From positions 3,286,001 through 3,350,000 of the forward strand of contig NW_025963553.1 of the NCBI RefSeq assembly GCF_910591885.1: a stretch of 64,000 nt of DNA. Direction: 5' to 3'. The notes under the pieces are model-generated. The model did no database searches, was not told where the DNA came from, and saw only the letters and a list, made by a program, of their open reading frames with translations. This DNA comes from Bombus terrestris. Its lineage: Eukaryota; Arthropoda; Insecta; Hymenoptera; Apidae. Made by a program: the position numbers and the translations under genes. This document shows, piece after piece, positions 25,701-39,857 of the stretch (position 1 is its first letter; every line of letters begins with the position of its first letter).

Positions 25701-27240
25701 GCACCAGCCAGAGGAGCCGGAAGTATTTATCCTATTGCCTGCTGACAAATGTTTACAGTTTGTGAATAGTTTCACATAAATAGTACTATTTCCACATACT
25801 ACAGTCCAATGTGATGTCCGAAGTGGCTGACAAAATTAGGTAATAACACGAAATATATGCAAGGCAATATAAGGTATATGTATAGCTTGGAAATTGTGAT
25901 CGTTGCTCGCTCGCTCCGCTCGCTCGTAAAAATCTACTCCAACCTCACAACCGATCCGACACGTTCGCAAATTCGAAATATGTCGCCACCATATCGAATA
26001 ATGAACGCAAGATGGATTTCTTTTAGGTTAGGCTATAGTTTTCGAGCGAGCGCAGCGAGCGAGAGACGCGTACAGGTGTGTCACAATCCAACGGTTTGGC
26101 ACATACTGACATTGAAACATTCGCACCAGCCCGAGGAGCCGGAAGTCTTTATCGTATTGCCTACTGACAAATGTTTACAGTTTATGAATATTATCGCATA
26201 AATAGTACTATTTCCACATACTACAGTGCAATGTGATGTCCGAAGTGGCTGACAAAATTAGGTACTAACACGATATATATGCATATTGCAAGGTATATGT
26301 ATACCTTGCAAATTGTGATCGTTGCTCGCTCGCTCCGCTCGCTCGTAAAAATTTAGTCCAACCTCACATACGATCCGACACGTTCGCAAATTCGAAATAA
26401 GTTGCCTTCATATCGAATGACTAACGCAAGATGGATTGGGTTTAGGTTAGGCTACAGCTTTCGAGCGAGCGCAGCGAGCGAGAGACGCGTAAAGGTGTGT
26501 CACAATCCAACGGTTTGGCACATACTGACATTGAAACATTCGCACCAGCCCGAGGAGCCGGATGTCTTTATCATATTGCCTGCTGACAAATGTTTACAGT
26601 TTGTGAATAGTTTCACATAAATAGTACTATTTCCACATACTACAGGGCAATGTGATGTCCGAAGTGGCTGACGAAATTAGGTACTAACACGATATATATG
26701 CAAGGCAATATAGGGTATATGTATACCTTGCAAATTGTGATCGTTGCTCGCTCGCTCCGCTCGCTCGTAAATATTTAGTCCAAACTCACATACGATCCGA
26801 CACGTTCGCAAATTCGAAATAAGTCGCCTTCATATCGAATGACTAACGCAAGAGGGATTGGTTTTAGGTTAGGCTATAGTTTTCGAGCGAGCGCAGCGAG
26901 CGAGAGACGTGTAAAGGTGTGTCACAATCCAACGGTTTGGCACATGCTGACATTGAAACATTCGCACCAGCCCGAGGAGCCGGAAGTCTTTATCATATTG
27001 CCTACTGACAAGTGTTTACAGTTTGTGAATAGTTCCACATAAATAGTACTGTTTCCACATAGTACAGTGCAATGTGATGTCCGAAATGGCTGACAAAATT
27101 AGGTAATAACACGAAATATATGCAAGGCAATATAAGGTATACGTATAGCTTGGAAATTGTGATCGTTGCTCGCTCGCTCCGCTCGCTCGTAAAAATCTAC
27201 TCCAACCTCACAACCGATCCGACACGTTCGCAAATTCGAA
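22716..27240. repeat. 4.5-kb duplicated block, copy 1 (7,982-bp period)
   Basis: This block matches 30,698-35,222 unit for unit: F at 23,059, C, D at 23,885 (CACCTGCCC), two T at 24,319 and 24,738, D at 25,142 (CATTGGCACC), T at 25,561 (GAGGGACGCG), C (ATTATCGCAT), D at 26,402 and F at 26,839. All corresponding starts differ by exactly 7,982 bp. I noticed only a handful of differences, such as GCGTGAAGG here near 24,809 against GCGTAAAGG. Left of about 22,715 the two contexts differ (C body here, A body there). Confidence 0.88.
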
Positions 27241-30200
27241 ATATGTCGCCACCATATCGAATAATGAACGCAAGATGGATTTCTTTTAGGTTAGGCTATA
27301 GTTTTCGAGCGAGCGCAGCGAGCGAGAGACGCGTACAGGTGTGTCACAATCCAACGGTTTGGCACATACTGACATTGAAACATTCGCACCAGCCCGAGGA
27401 GCCGGAAGTCTTTATCGTATTGCCTACTGACAAATGTTTACAGTTTGTGAATAGTTTCACATAAATAGTACTATTTCCACATACTACAGTGCAATGTGAT
27501 GTCCGAAGTGGCTGACAAAATTAGGTACTAACACGATATATATGCATATTGCAAGGTATATGTATACCTTGCAAATTGTGATCGTTGCTCGCTCGCTCCG
27601 CTCGCTCGTAAAAATTTAGTCCAACCTCACATACGATCCGACACGTTCGCAAATTCGAAATAAGTTGCCTTCATATCGAATGACTAACGCAAGATGGATT
27701 GGGTTTAGGTTAGGCTACAGCTTTCGAGCGAGCGCAGCGAGCGAGAGACGCGTAAAGGTGTGTCACAATCCAACGGTTTGGCACATACTGACATTGAAAC
27801 ATTCGCACCAGCCCGAGGAGCCGGATGTCTTTATCATATTGCCTGCTGACAAATGTTTACAGTTTGTGAATAGTTTCACATAAATAGTACTATTTCCACA
27901 TACTACAGGGCAATGTGATGTCCGAAGTGGCTGACGAAATTAGGTACTAACACGATATATATGCAAGGCAATATAGGGTATATGTATACCTTGCAAATTG
28001 TGATCGTTGCTCGCTCGCTCCGCTCGCTCGTAAATATTTAGTCCAAACTCACATACGATCCGACACGTTCGCAAATTCGAAATAAGTCGCCTTCATATCG
28101 AATGACTAACGCAAGAGGGATTGGTTTTAGGTTAGGCTATAGTTTTCGAGCGAGCGCAGCGAGCGAGAGACGTGTAAAGGTGTGTCACAATCCAACGGTT
28201 TGGCACATGCTGACATTGAAACATTCGCACCAGCCCGAGGAGCCGGAAGTCTTTATCATATTGCCTACTGACAAGTGTTTACAGTTTGTGAATAGTTCCA
28301 CATAAATAGTACTGTTTCCACATAGTACAGTGCAATGTGATGTCCGAAATGGCTGACAAAATTAGGTAATAACACGAAATATATGCAAGGCAATATAAGG
28401 TATACGTATAGCTTGGAAATTGTGATCGTTGCTCGCTCGCTCCGCTCGCTCGTAAAAATCTACTCCAACCTCACAACCGATCCGACACGTTCGCAAATTC
28501 GAAATATGTCGCCACAATATCGAATAATGAACGCAAGATGGATTTCTTTTAGGTTAGGCTATAGTTTTCGAGCGAGCGCAGCGAGCGAGAGACGCGTACA
28601 GGTGTGTCACAATCCAACGGTTTGGCACATACTGACATTGAAACATTCGCACCAGCCCGAGGAGCCGGAAGTCTTTATCGTATTGCCTACTGACAAATGT
28701 TTACAGTTTATGAATAGTATCACATAAATAGTACTATTTCCACATACTACAGTGCAATGTGATGTCCGAAGTGGCTGACAAAATTAGGTACTAACCCGAT
28801 ATATATGCATATTGCAAGGTATATGTATACCTTGCAAATTGTGATCGTTGCTCGCTCGCTCCGCTCGCTCGTAAAAATTTAGTCCAACCTCACATACGAT
28901 CCGACACGTTCGCAAATTCGAAATAAGTTGTCTTCATATCGAATGACTAACGCAAGATGGATTGGGTTTAGGTTAGGCTACAGCTTTCGAGCGAGCGCAG
29001 CGAGCGAGAGACGCGTAAAGGTGTGTCACAATCCAACGGTTTGGCACATACTGACATTGAAACATTCGCACCAGCCCGAGCAGCCGGATGTCTTTATCAT
29101 ATTGCCTGCTGACAAATGTTTACAGTTTGTGAATAGTTTCACATAAATAGTACTATTTCCACATACTACAGGGCAATGTGATGTCCGAAGAGGCTGACGA
29201 AATTAGGTACTAACACGATATATATGCATATTGCAAGGTATATGTATACCTTGCAAATTGTGATCGTTGCTCGCTCGCTCCGCTCGCTCGTAAAAATTTA
29301 GTCCAACCTCACATCCGATCCGACACGTTCGCAAATTCGAAATAAGTCGCCTTCATATCGAATGACTAACGCAAGAGGGATTGGTTTTAGGTTAGGCTAT
29401 AGTTTTCGAGCGAGCGCAGCGAGCGAGAGACGCGTAAAGGTGTGTCACAATCCAACGGTTTGGCACATACTGACATTGAAACATTCGCACCAGCCCGAGG
29501 AGCCGGAAGTCTTTATCATATTGCCTACTGACAAGTGTTTACAGTTTGTGAATAGTTCCACATAAATAGTACTGTTTCCACATAGTACAGTGCAATGTGA
29601 TGTCCGAAATGGCTGACAAAATTAGGTAATAACACGAAATATATGCAAGGCAATATAAGGTATATGTATAGCTTGGAAATTGTGATCGTTGCTCGCTCGC
29701 TCCGCTCGCTCGTAAAAATCTACTCCAACCTCACAACCGATCCGACACGTTCGCAAATTCGAAATATGTCGCCACCATATCGAATAATGAACGCAAGATG
29801 GATTTCTTTTAGGTTAGGCTATAGTTTTCGAGCGAGCGCAGCGAGCGAGAGACGCGTACAGGTGTGTCACAATCCAACGGTTTGGCACATACTGACATTG
29901 AAACATTCGCACCAGCCCGAGGGGCCGGAAGTCTTTATCGTATTGCCTACTGACAAATGTTTACAGTTTATGAATAGTATCACATAAATAGTACTATTTC
30001 CACATACTACAGTGCAATGTGATGTCCGAAGTGGCTGACAAAATTAGGTACTAACACGATAAATATGCATATTGCAAGGTATATGTATACCTTGCAAATT
30101 GTGATCGTTGCTCGCTCGCTCCGCTCGCTCGTAAAAATTTAGTCCAACCTCACATACGATCCGACACGTTCGCAAATTCGAAATATGTCGCCACCATATC

Positions 30201-30697
30201 GAATAATGAACGCAAGATGGATTTCTTTTAGGTTAGGCTATAGTTTCCGAGCGAGCGCAGCGAGCGAGAGACGCGTACAGGTGTGTCACAATCCAACGGT
30301 TTGGCACATACTGACATTGAAACATTCGCACCAGCCCGAGGAGCCGGAAGTCTTTATCGTATTGCCTACTGACAAATGTTTACAGTTTATGAATAGTATC
30401 ACATAAATAGTACTATTTCCACATACTACAGTCCAATGTGATGTCCGAAGTGGCTGACAAAATTAGGTACTAACACGATATATATGCATATTGCAAGGTA
30501 TATGTATACCTTGCAAATTGTGATCGTTGCTCGCTCGCTCCGCTCGCTCGTAAAAATTTAGTCCAACCTCACATCCGATCCGACACGTTCGCAAATTCGA
30601 AATAAGTCGCCACCATATCGAATAATGAACGCAAGATGGATTGGTTTTAGGTTACGCTATAGTTTTCGAGCGAGCGCAGCGAACGAGTGACGCGTAA
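27241..30697. repeat. F-C-D trimer segment between the duplicated blocks
   Basis: D-F-C trimers repeat at 1,263 bp (26,402/26,839/27,120 against 27,665/28,102/28,383) and then at about 1,260 bp (29,362/29,643). Two C bodies follow in tandem (29,787 and 30,206), then an A-left monomer at about 30,622. That monomer has GAACGAGTGACG where others read GAACGAGAGACG. The 1,263-bp period reflects linker-length additions to three monomers. Confidence 0.8.
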
Positions 30698-33600
30698 AGG
30701 TGTGTCACAATCCAACGGTTTGGCACATACTGACATTGAAACATTCGCACCAGCCCGAGGAGCCGGAAGTCTTTATCATATTGCCTACTGACAAATGTTT
30801 ACAGTTTGTGAATAGTTTCACATAAATAGTACTATTTCGACATACTACAGTGCAATATGATGTCCGAAGTGGCTGACAAAATTAGGTACTAACACGATAT
30901 ATATGCATATTGCAAGGTATATGTATACCTTGCAAATTGTGATCGTTGCACGCTCGCTCCGCTCGCTCGTAAAAATTTAGTCCAACCTCACATCCGATCC
31001 GACACGTTCGCAAATTCGAAATAAGTCGCCTTCATATCGAATGACTAACGCAAGAGGGATTGGTTTTAGGTTAGGCTATAGTTTTCGAGCGAGCGCAGCG
31101 AGCGAGAGACGTGTAAAGGTGTGTCACAATCCAACGGTTTGGCACATGCTGACATTGAAACATTCGCACCAGCCCGAGGAGCCGGAAGTCTTTATCATAT
31201 TGCCTACTGACAAGTGTTTACAGTTTGTGAATAGTTCCACATAAATAGTACTGTTTCCACATAGTACAGTGCAATGTGATGTCCGAAATGGCTGACAAAA
31301 TTAGGTAATAACACGAAATATATGCAAGGCAATATAAGGTATACGTATAGCTTGGAAATTGTGATCGTTGCTCGCTCGCTCCGCTCGCTCGTAAAAATCT
31401 ACTCCAACCTCACAACCGATCCGACACGTTCGCAAATTCGAAATATGTCGCCACAATATCGAATAATGAACGCAAGATGGATTTCTTTTAGGTTAGGCTA
31501 TAGTTTTCGAGCGAGCGCAGCGAGCGAGAGACGCGTACAGGTGTGTCACAATCCAACGGTTTGGCACATACTGACATTGAAACATTCGCACCAGCCCGAG
31601 GAGCCGGAAGTCTTTATCGTATTGCCTACTGACAAATGTTTACAGTTTATGAATAGTATCACATAAATAGTACTATTTCGACATACTACAGTGCAATGTG
31701 ATGTCCGAAGTGGCTGACAAAATTAGGTACTAACACGATATATATGCATATTGCAAGGTATATGTATACCTTGCAAATTGTGATCGTTGCTCGCTCGCTC
31801 CGCTCGCTCGTAAAAATTTAGTCCAACCTCACATACGATCCGACACGTTCGCAAATTCGAAATAAGTTGCCTTCATATCGAATGACTAACGCAAGATGGA
31901 TTGGGTTTAGGTTAGGCTACAGCTTTCGAGCGAGCGCAGCGAGCGAGAGACGCGTAAAGGTGTGTCACAATCCAACGGTTTGGCACATACTGACATTGAA
32001 ACATTCGCACCTGCCCGAGGAGCCGGATGTCTTTATCATATTGCCTGCTGACAAATGTTTACAGTTTGTGAATAGTTTCACATAAATAGTACTATTTCCA
32101 CATACTACAGGGCAATGTGATGTCCGAAGTGGCTGACGAAATTAGGTACTAACACGATATATATGCATATTGCAAGGTATATGTATACCTTGCAAATTGT
32201 GATCGTTGCTCGCTCGCTCCGCTCGCTCGTAAAAATTTAGTCCAACCTCACATCCGATCCGACACGTTCGCAAATTCGAAATAAGTCGCCTTCATATCGA
32301 ATGACTAACGCAAGAGGGATTGGTTTTAGGTTAGGCTATAGTTTTCGAGCGAGCGCAGCGAGCGAGAGACGCGTAAAGGTGTATCACAATCTAACGGTTT
32401 GGCACATACGGACATTGAAACATTCGCACCAGCCAGAGGAGCCGGAAGTATTTATCCTATTGCCTGCTGACATATGTTTACAGTTTGTGAATAGTTTCAC
32501 ATAAATAGTACTATTTCCACATACTACAGTGCAATGTGATGTCCGAAGTGGCTGACAAAATTCGGTACTAACACGATATATATGCATATTGCAAGGTATA
32601 TGTATACCTTGCAAATTGTGATCGTTGCTCGCTCGCTCCGCTCGCTCGTAAAAATTTAGTCCAACCTCACATCCGATCCGACACGTTCGCAAATTCGAAA
32701 TAAGTCGCCTTCATATCGAATGACTAACGCAAGAGGGATTGGTTTTAGGTTAGGCTATAGTTTTCGAGCGAGCGCAGCGAGCGAGAGACGCGTAAAGGTG
32801 TATCACAATCTAACGGTTTGGCACATACGGACATTGAAACATTCGCACCAGCCAGAGGAGCCGGAAGTATTTATCCTATTGCCTGCTGACAAATGTTTAC
32901 AGTTTGTGAATAGTTTCACATAAATAGTACTATTTCCACATACTACAGTGCAATGTGATGTCCGAAGTGGCTAACAAAATTAGGTACTAACACGATATAT
33001 ATGCATATTGCAAGGTATATGTATACCTTGCAAATTGTGATCGTTGCTCGCTCGCTCCGCTCGCTCGTAAAAATTTAGTCCAACCTCACATACGATCCGA
33101 CACGTTCGCAAATTCGAAATAAGTTGCCTTCATATCGAATGACTAACGCAAGATGGATTGGGTTTAGGTTAGGCTACAGCTTTCGAGCGAGCGCAGCGAG
33201 CGAGAGACGCGTAAATGTGTGTCACAATCCAACGGTTTGGCACATACTGACATTGAAACATTGGCACCAGCCCGAGGAGCCGGATGTCTTTATCATATTG
33301 CCTGCTGACAAATGTTTACAGTTTGTGAATAGTTTCACATAAATAGTACTATTTCCACATACTACAGGGCAATGTGATGTCCGAAGTGGCTGACGAAATT
33401 AGGTACTAACACGATATATATGCATATTGCAAGGTATATGTATACCTTGCAAATTGTGATCGTTGCTCGCACGCTCCGCTCGCTCGTAAAAATTTAGTCC
33501 AACCTCACATCCGATCCGACACGTTCGCAAATTCGAAATAAGTTGCCTTCATATCGAATGACTAACGCAAGAGGGATTGGTTTTAGGTTAGGCTATAGTT

Positions 33601-35222
33601 TTCGAGCGAGCGCAGCGAGCGAGGGACGCGTAAAGGTGTATCACAATCTAACGGTTTGGCACATACGGACATTGAAACATTCGCACCAGCCAGAGGAGCC
33701 GGAAGTATTTATCCTATTGCCTGCTGACAAATGTTTACAGTTTGTGAATAGTTTCACATAAATAGTACTATTTCCACATACTACAGTCCAATGTGATGTC
33801 CGAAGTGGCTGACAAAATTAGGTAATAACACGAAATATATGCAAGGCAATATAAGGTATATGTATAGCTTGGAAATTGTGATCGTTGCTCGCTCGCTCCG
33901 CTCGCTCGTAAAAATCTACTCCAACCTCACAACCGATCCGACACGTTCGCAAATTCGAAATATGTCGCCACCATATCGAATAGTGAACGCAAGATGGATT
34001 TCTTTTAGGTTAGGCTATAGTTTTCGAGCGAGCGCAGCGAGCGAGAGACGCGTACAGGTGTGTCACAATCCAACGGTTTGGCACATACTGACATTGAAAC
34101 ATTCGCACCAGCCCGAGGAGCCGGAAGTCTTTATCGTATTGCCTACTGACAAATGTTTACAGTTTATGAATATTATCGCATAAATAGTACTATTTCCACA
34201 TACTACAGTGCAATGTGATGTCCGAAGTGGCTGACAAAATTAGGTACTAACACGATATATATGCATATTGCAAGGTATATGTATACCTTGCAAATTGTGA
34301 TCGTTGCTCGCTCGCTCCGCTCGCTCGTAAAAATTTAGTCCAACCTCACATACGATCCGACACGTTCGCAAATTCGAAATAAGTTGCCTTCATATCGAAT
34401 GACTAACGCAAGATGGATTGGGTTTAGGTTAGGCTACAGCTTTCGAGCGAGCGCAGCGAGCGAGAGACGCGTAAAGGTGTGTCACAATCCAACGGTTTGG
34501 CACATACTGACATTGAAACATTCGCACCAGCCCGAGGAGCCGGATGTCTTTATCATATTGCCTGCTGACAAATGTTTACAGTTTGTGAATAGTTTCACAT
34601 AAATAGTACTATTTCCACATACTACAGGGCAATGTGATGTCCGAAGTGGCTGACGAAATTAGGTACTAACACGATATATATGCAAGGCAATATAGGGTAT
34701 ATGTATACCTTGCAAATTGTGATCGTTGCTCGCTCGCTCCGCTCGCTCGTAAATATTTAGTCCAAACTCACATACGATCCGACACGTTCGCAAATTCGAA
34801 ATAAGTCGCCTTCATATCGAATGACTAACGCAAGAGGGATTGGTTTTAGGTTAGGCTATAGTTTTCGAGCGAGCGCAGCGAGCGAGAGACGTGTAAAGGT
34901 GTGTCACAATCCAACGGTTTGGCACATGCTGACATTGAAACATTCGCACCAGCCCGAGGAGCCGGAAGTCTTTATCATATTGCCTACTGACAAGTGTTTA
35001 CAGTTTGTGAATAGTTCCACATAAATAGTACTGTTTCCACATAGTACAGTGCAATGTGATGTCCGAAATGGCTGACAAAATTAGGTAATAACACGAAATA
35101 TATGCAAGGCAATATAAGGTATATGTATAGCTTGGAAATTGTGATCGTTGCTCGCTCGCTCCGCTCGCTCGTAAAAATCTACTCCAACCTCACAACCGAT
35201 CCGACACGTTCGCAAATTCGAA
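30698..35222. repeat. 4.5-kb duplicated block, copy 2 (7,982-bp period)
   Basis: This is the second copy of the block at 22,716-27,240 with the same order of ten or more marked monomers. Private changes include GTAAATGTG near 33,214 and ATAGTGAAC near 33,981 (copy 1 has ATAATGAAC). The match ends near 35,222, where copy 1 continues into a C body while this copy switches to a D body. Together with the intervening units the period is 19 monomers. Confidence 0.88.
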
Positions 35223-35770
35223 ATAAGTTGCCTTCATATCGAATGACTAACGCAAGATGGATTGGGTTTAGGTTAGGCTACAGCTTTCGAGCGAGCGCAG
35301 CGAGCGAGAGACGCGTAAAGGTGTGTCACAATCCAACGGTTTGGCACATACTGACATTGAAACATTCGCACCTGCCCGAGGAGCCGGATGTCTTTATCAT
35401 ATTGCCTGCTGACAAATGTTTACAGTTTGTGAATAGTTTCACATAAATAGTACTATTTCCACATACTACAGGGCAATGTGATGTCCGAAGTGGCTGACGA
35501 AATTAGGTACTAACACGATATATATGCATATTGCAAGGTATATGTATACCTTGCAAATTGTGATCGTTGCTCGCTCGCTCCGCTCGCTCGTAAAAATTTA
35601 GTCCAACCTCACATCCGATCCGACACGTTCGCAAATTCGAAATAAGTCGCCACCATATCGAATAATGAACGCAAGATGGATTGGTTCTAGGTTACGCTAT
35701 AGTTTTCGAGCGAGCGCAGCGAACGAGAGACGCGTAAAGGTGTGTCACAATCCAACGGTTTGGCACATAC
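35223..35770. repeat. Two consecutive chimeric monomers
   Basis: The first begins with the broken-palindrome linker of a C unit (ATCTACTCC, CACAACCGA) but continues as a D body with the rare CACCTGCCC mark of the D units at 23,885 and 31,867. The second, at 35,665, begins as A (GCGAACGAG at 35,720 onward, private TTCTAGG). After CATACTG it continues as the CATTGGCACC D unit of 25,142 and 33,124. Both junctions are best explained by exchange between monomers copied from the 7,982-bp blocks. Confidence 0.82.
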
Positions 35771-37207
35771 TGACATTGAAACATTGGCACCAGCCCGAGG
35801 AGCCGGATGTCTTTATCATATTGCCTGCTGACAAATGTTTACAGTTTGTGAATAGTTTCACATAAATAGTACTATTTCCACATACTACAGGGCAATGTGA
35901 TGTCCGAAGTGGCTGACGAAATTAGGTACTAACACGATATATATGCATATTGCAAGGTATATGTATACCTTGCAAATTGTGATCGTTGCTCGCACGCTCC
36001 GCTCGCTCGTAAAAATTTAGTCCAACCTCACATCCGATCCGACACGTTCGCAAATTCGAAATAAGTTGCCTTCATATCGAATGACTAACGCAAGAGGGAT
36101 TGGTTTTAGGTTAGGCTATAGTTTTCGAGCGAGCGCAGCGAGCGAGGGACGCGTAAAGGTGTATCACAATCTAACGGTTTGGCACATACGGACATTGAAA
36201 CATTCGCACCAGCCAGAGGAGCCGGAAGTATTTATCCTATTGCCTGCTGACAAATGTTTACAGTTTGTGAATAGTTTCACATAAATAGTACTATTTCCAC
36301 ATACTACAGTCCAATGTGATGTCCGAAGTGGCTGACAAAATTAGGTAATAACACGAAATATATGCAAGGCAATATAAGGTATATGTATAGCTTGGAAATT
36401 GTGATCGTTGCTCGCTCGCTCCGCTCGCTCGTAAAAATCTACTCCAACCTCACAACCGATCCGACACGTTCGCAAATTCGAAATATGTCGCCACCATATC
36501 GAATAATGAACGCAAGATGGATTTCTTTTAGGTTAGGCTATAGTTTTCGAGCGAGCGCAGCGAGCGAGAGACGCGTACAGGTGTGTCACAATCCAACGGT
36601 TTGGCACATACTGACATTGAAACATTCGCACCAGCCCGAGGAGCCGGAAGTCTTTATCGTATTGCCTACTGACAAATGTTTACAGTTTATGAATAGTATC
36701 GCATAAATAGTACTATTTCCACATACTACAGTGCAATGTGATGTCCGAAGTGGCTGACAAAATTAGGTACTAACACGATATATATGCATATTGCAAGGTA
36801 TATGTATACCTTGCAAATTGTGATCGTTGCTCGCTCGCTCCGCTCGCTCGTAAAAATTTAGTCCAACCTCACATACGATCCGACACGTTCGCAAATTCGA
36901 AATAAGTTGCCTTCATATCGAATGACTAACGCAAGATGGATTGGGTTTAGGTTAGGCTACAGCTTTCGAGCGAGCGCAGCGAGCGAGAGACGCGTAAAGG
37001 TGTGTCACAATCCAACGGTTTGGCACATACTGACATTGAAACATTCGCACCAGCCCGAGGAGCCGGATGTCTTTATCATATTGCCTGCTGACAAATGTTT
37101 ACAGTTTGTGAATAGTTTCACATAAATAGTACTATTTCCACATACTACAGGGCAATGTGATGTCCGAAGTGGCTGACGAAATTAGGTACTAACACGATAT
37201 ATATGCA
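35771..37207. repeat. 1.4-kb copy of 33,248-34,684 (2,523-bp period)
   Basis: The right part of the CATTGGCACC D unit is followed by the GAGGGACGCG T unit at 36,066, a C unit and a D unit at 36,907, each 2,523 bp after its counterpart. Both copies have GCTCGCACGCTCC in the right arm (near 33,468 and 35,991). The C end reads AGTATCGCAT here and ATTATCGCAT in the earlier copy. The match ends where the earlier copy takes the long linker and this one does not. Confidence 0.8.
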
Positions 37208-39857
37208 TATTGCAAGGTATATGTATACCTTGCATATTGTGATCGTTGCTCGCTCGCTCCGCTCGCTCGTAAAAATTTAGTCCAACCTCACATCCGATCC
37301 GACACGTTCGCAAATTCGAAATAAGTCGCCACCATATCGAATAATGAACGCAAGATGGATTTCTTTTAGGTTAGGCTATAGTTTTCGAGCGAGCGCAGCG
37401 AGCGATAGACGCGTAAAGGTGTGTCACAATCCAACGGTTTGGCACATACTGTCATTGAAACATTCGCACCAGCCCGAGGAGCCGGAAGTCTTTATCGTAT
37501 TGCATACTGACAAATGTTTACAGTTTGTGAATAGTTTCACATAAATAGTACTATTTCGACATACTACAGTGCAATGTGATGTCCGAAGTGGCTGACAAAA
37601 TTAGGTACTAACACGATATATATGCATATTGCAAGGTATATGTATACCTTGCAAATTGTGATCGTTGCTCGCTCGCTCCGCTCGCTCGTAAAAATTTAGT
37701 CCAACCTCACATCCGATCCGACACGTTCGCAAATTCGAAATAAGTCGCCTTCATATCGAATGACTAACGCAAGAGGGATTGGTTTTAGGTTAGGCTATAG
37801 TTTTCGAGCGAGCGCAGCGAGCGAGAGACGCGTAAAGGTGTATCACAATCTAACGGTTTGGCACATACTGACATTGAAACATTCGCACCAGCCCGAGGAG
37901 CCGGATGTCTTTATCATATTGCCTGCTGACAAATGTTTACAGTTTGTGAATAGTTTCACATAAATAGTACTATTTCCACATACTACAGTCCAATGTGATG
38001 TCCGAAGTGGCTAACAAAATTAGGTACTAACACGATATATATGCAAATTGCAAGGTATATGTATACCTTGCAAATTGTGATCGTTGCTCGCTCGCTCCGC
38101 TCGCTCGTGAAAATTTAGTCCAACCTCACATCCGATCCGACACGTTCGCAAATTCGAAATAAGTCGCCACCATATCGAATAATGAACGCAAGATGGATTT
38201 CTTTTAGGTTAGGCTATAGTTTTCGAGCGAGCGCAGCGAACGAGAGACGCGTAAAGGAGTGTCACAATCCAACGGTTTGGCACATACGGACATTGAAACA
38301 TTCGCACCAGCCCGAGGAGCCGGAAGTATTTATCCTATTGCCTGCTGACAAATGTTTACAGTTTGTGAATAGTTTCACATAAATAGTACTATTTCCACAT
38401 ACTACAGTCCAATGTGATGTCCGAAGTGGCTGGCAAAATTAGGTACTAACACGAAATATATGCAAGGCAATATAAGGTATATGTATACCTTGCAAATTGT
38501 GATCGTTGCTCGCTCGCTCCGCTCGCTCGTAAAAATCTACTCCAACCTCACAACCGATCCGACACGTTCGCAAATTCGAAATATGTCGCCACCATATCGA
38601 ATAATGAACGCAAGATGGATTTCTTTTAGGTTAGGCTATAGTTTTCGAGCGAGCGCAGCGAGCGAGAGACGCGTACAGGTGTGTCACAATCCAACGGTTT
38701 GGCACATACTGACATTGAAACATTCGCACCAGCCCGAGGAGCCGGAAGTCTTTATCGTATTGCCTACTGACAAATGTTTACAGTTTATGAATAGTATCAC
38801 ATAAATAGTACTATTTCCACATACTACAGTGCAATGTGATGTCCGAAGTGGCTGACAAAATTAGGTACTAACACGATATATATGCATATTGCAAGGTATA
38901 TGTATACCTTGCAAATTGTGATCGTTGCTCGCTCGCTCCGCTCGCTCGTAAAAATTTAGTCCAACCTCACATACGATCCGACACGTTCGCAAATTCGAAA
39001 TAAGTTGCCTTCATATCGAATGACTAACGCAAGATGGATTGGGTTTAGGTTAGGCTACAGCTTTCGAGCGAGCGCAGCGAGCGAGAGACGCGTAAAGGTG
39101 TGTCACAATCCAACGGTTTGGCACATACTGACATTGAAACATTCGCACTAGCCAGAGGAGCCGGAAGTATTTATCCTATTGCCTGCTGACAAATGTTTAC
39201 AGTTTGTGAATAGTTTCACATAAATAGTACTATTTCCACATACTACAGTCCAATGTGATGTCCGAAGTGGCTGACGAAATTAGGTACTAACACGATATAT
39301 ATGCATATTGCAAGGTATATGTATACCTTGCATATTGTGATCGTTGCTCGCTCGCTCCGCTCGCTCGTAAAAATTTAGTCCAACCTCACATCCGATCCGA
39401 CACGTTCGCAAATTCGAAATAAGTCGCCACCATATCGAATAATGAACGCAAGATGGATTTCTTTTAGGTTACGCTATAGTTTTCGAGCGAGCGCAGCGAG
39501 CGAGAGACGCGTAAAGGTGTGTCACAATCCAACGGTTTGGCACATACTGACATTGAAACATTCGCACCAGCCCGAGGAGCCGGAAGTCTTTATCATATTG
39601 CATACTGACAAATGTTTACAGTTTGTGAATAGTTACACATAAATAGTACTATTTCGACATACTACAGTGCAATGTGATGTCCGAAGTGGCTGACAAAATT
39701 AGTTACTAACACGATATATATGCATATTGCAAGGTATATGTATACCTTGCAAATTGTGATCGTTGCTCGCTCGCTCCGCTCGCTCGTAAAAATTTAGTCC
39801 AACCTCACATCCGATCCGACACGTTCGTAAATTCGAAATAAGTCGCCTTCATATCGA
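37208..39857. repeat. Mosaic segment of C-, T-, D- and A-like monomers
   Basis: Units: a C-left monomer at 37,344 (GCGATAGACG, TTGCATACTGAC); a T-left/D-right chimera at 37,760; a C-left/A monomer at 38,182 with GGAGTGTC; a C body following the long linker at 38,460; a D/T chimera at about 39,004 with a premature TAG at CACTAGCC; and an E-like monomer at 39,442. The interval from about 36,579 to 38,045 recurs at 40,766-42,232, 4,187 bp (ten monomers) later. Confidence 0.72.
37760..38181. repeat. T-left/D-right chimera with 17-bp junction
   Basis: T-specific bases run to the T of CAATCTAACGG at 37,851. From the T of CATACTG at 37,869 onward the unit is D (GAGCCGGATGTC, ATCATATTGCCTGC). The junction therefore lies in 37,852-37,868. 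The corresponding monomer in the 4,187-bp copy, at 41,947, is a pure T, so the chimera arose in one copy only. Confidence 0.78.
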
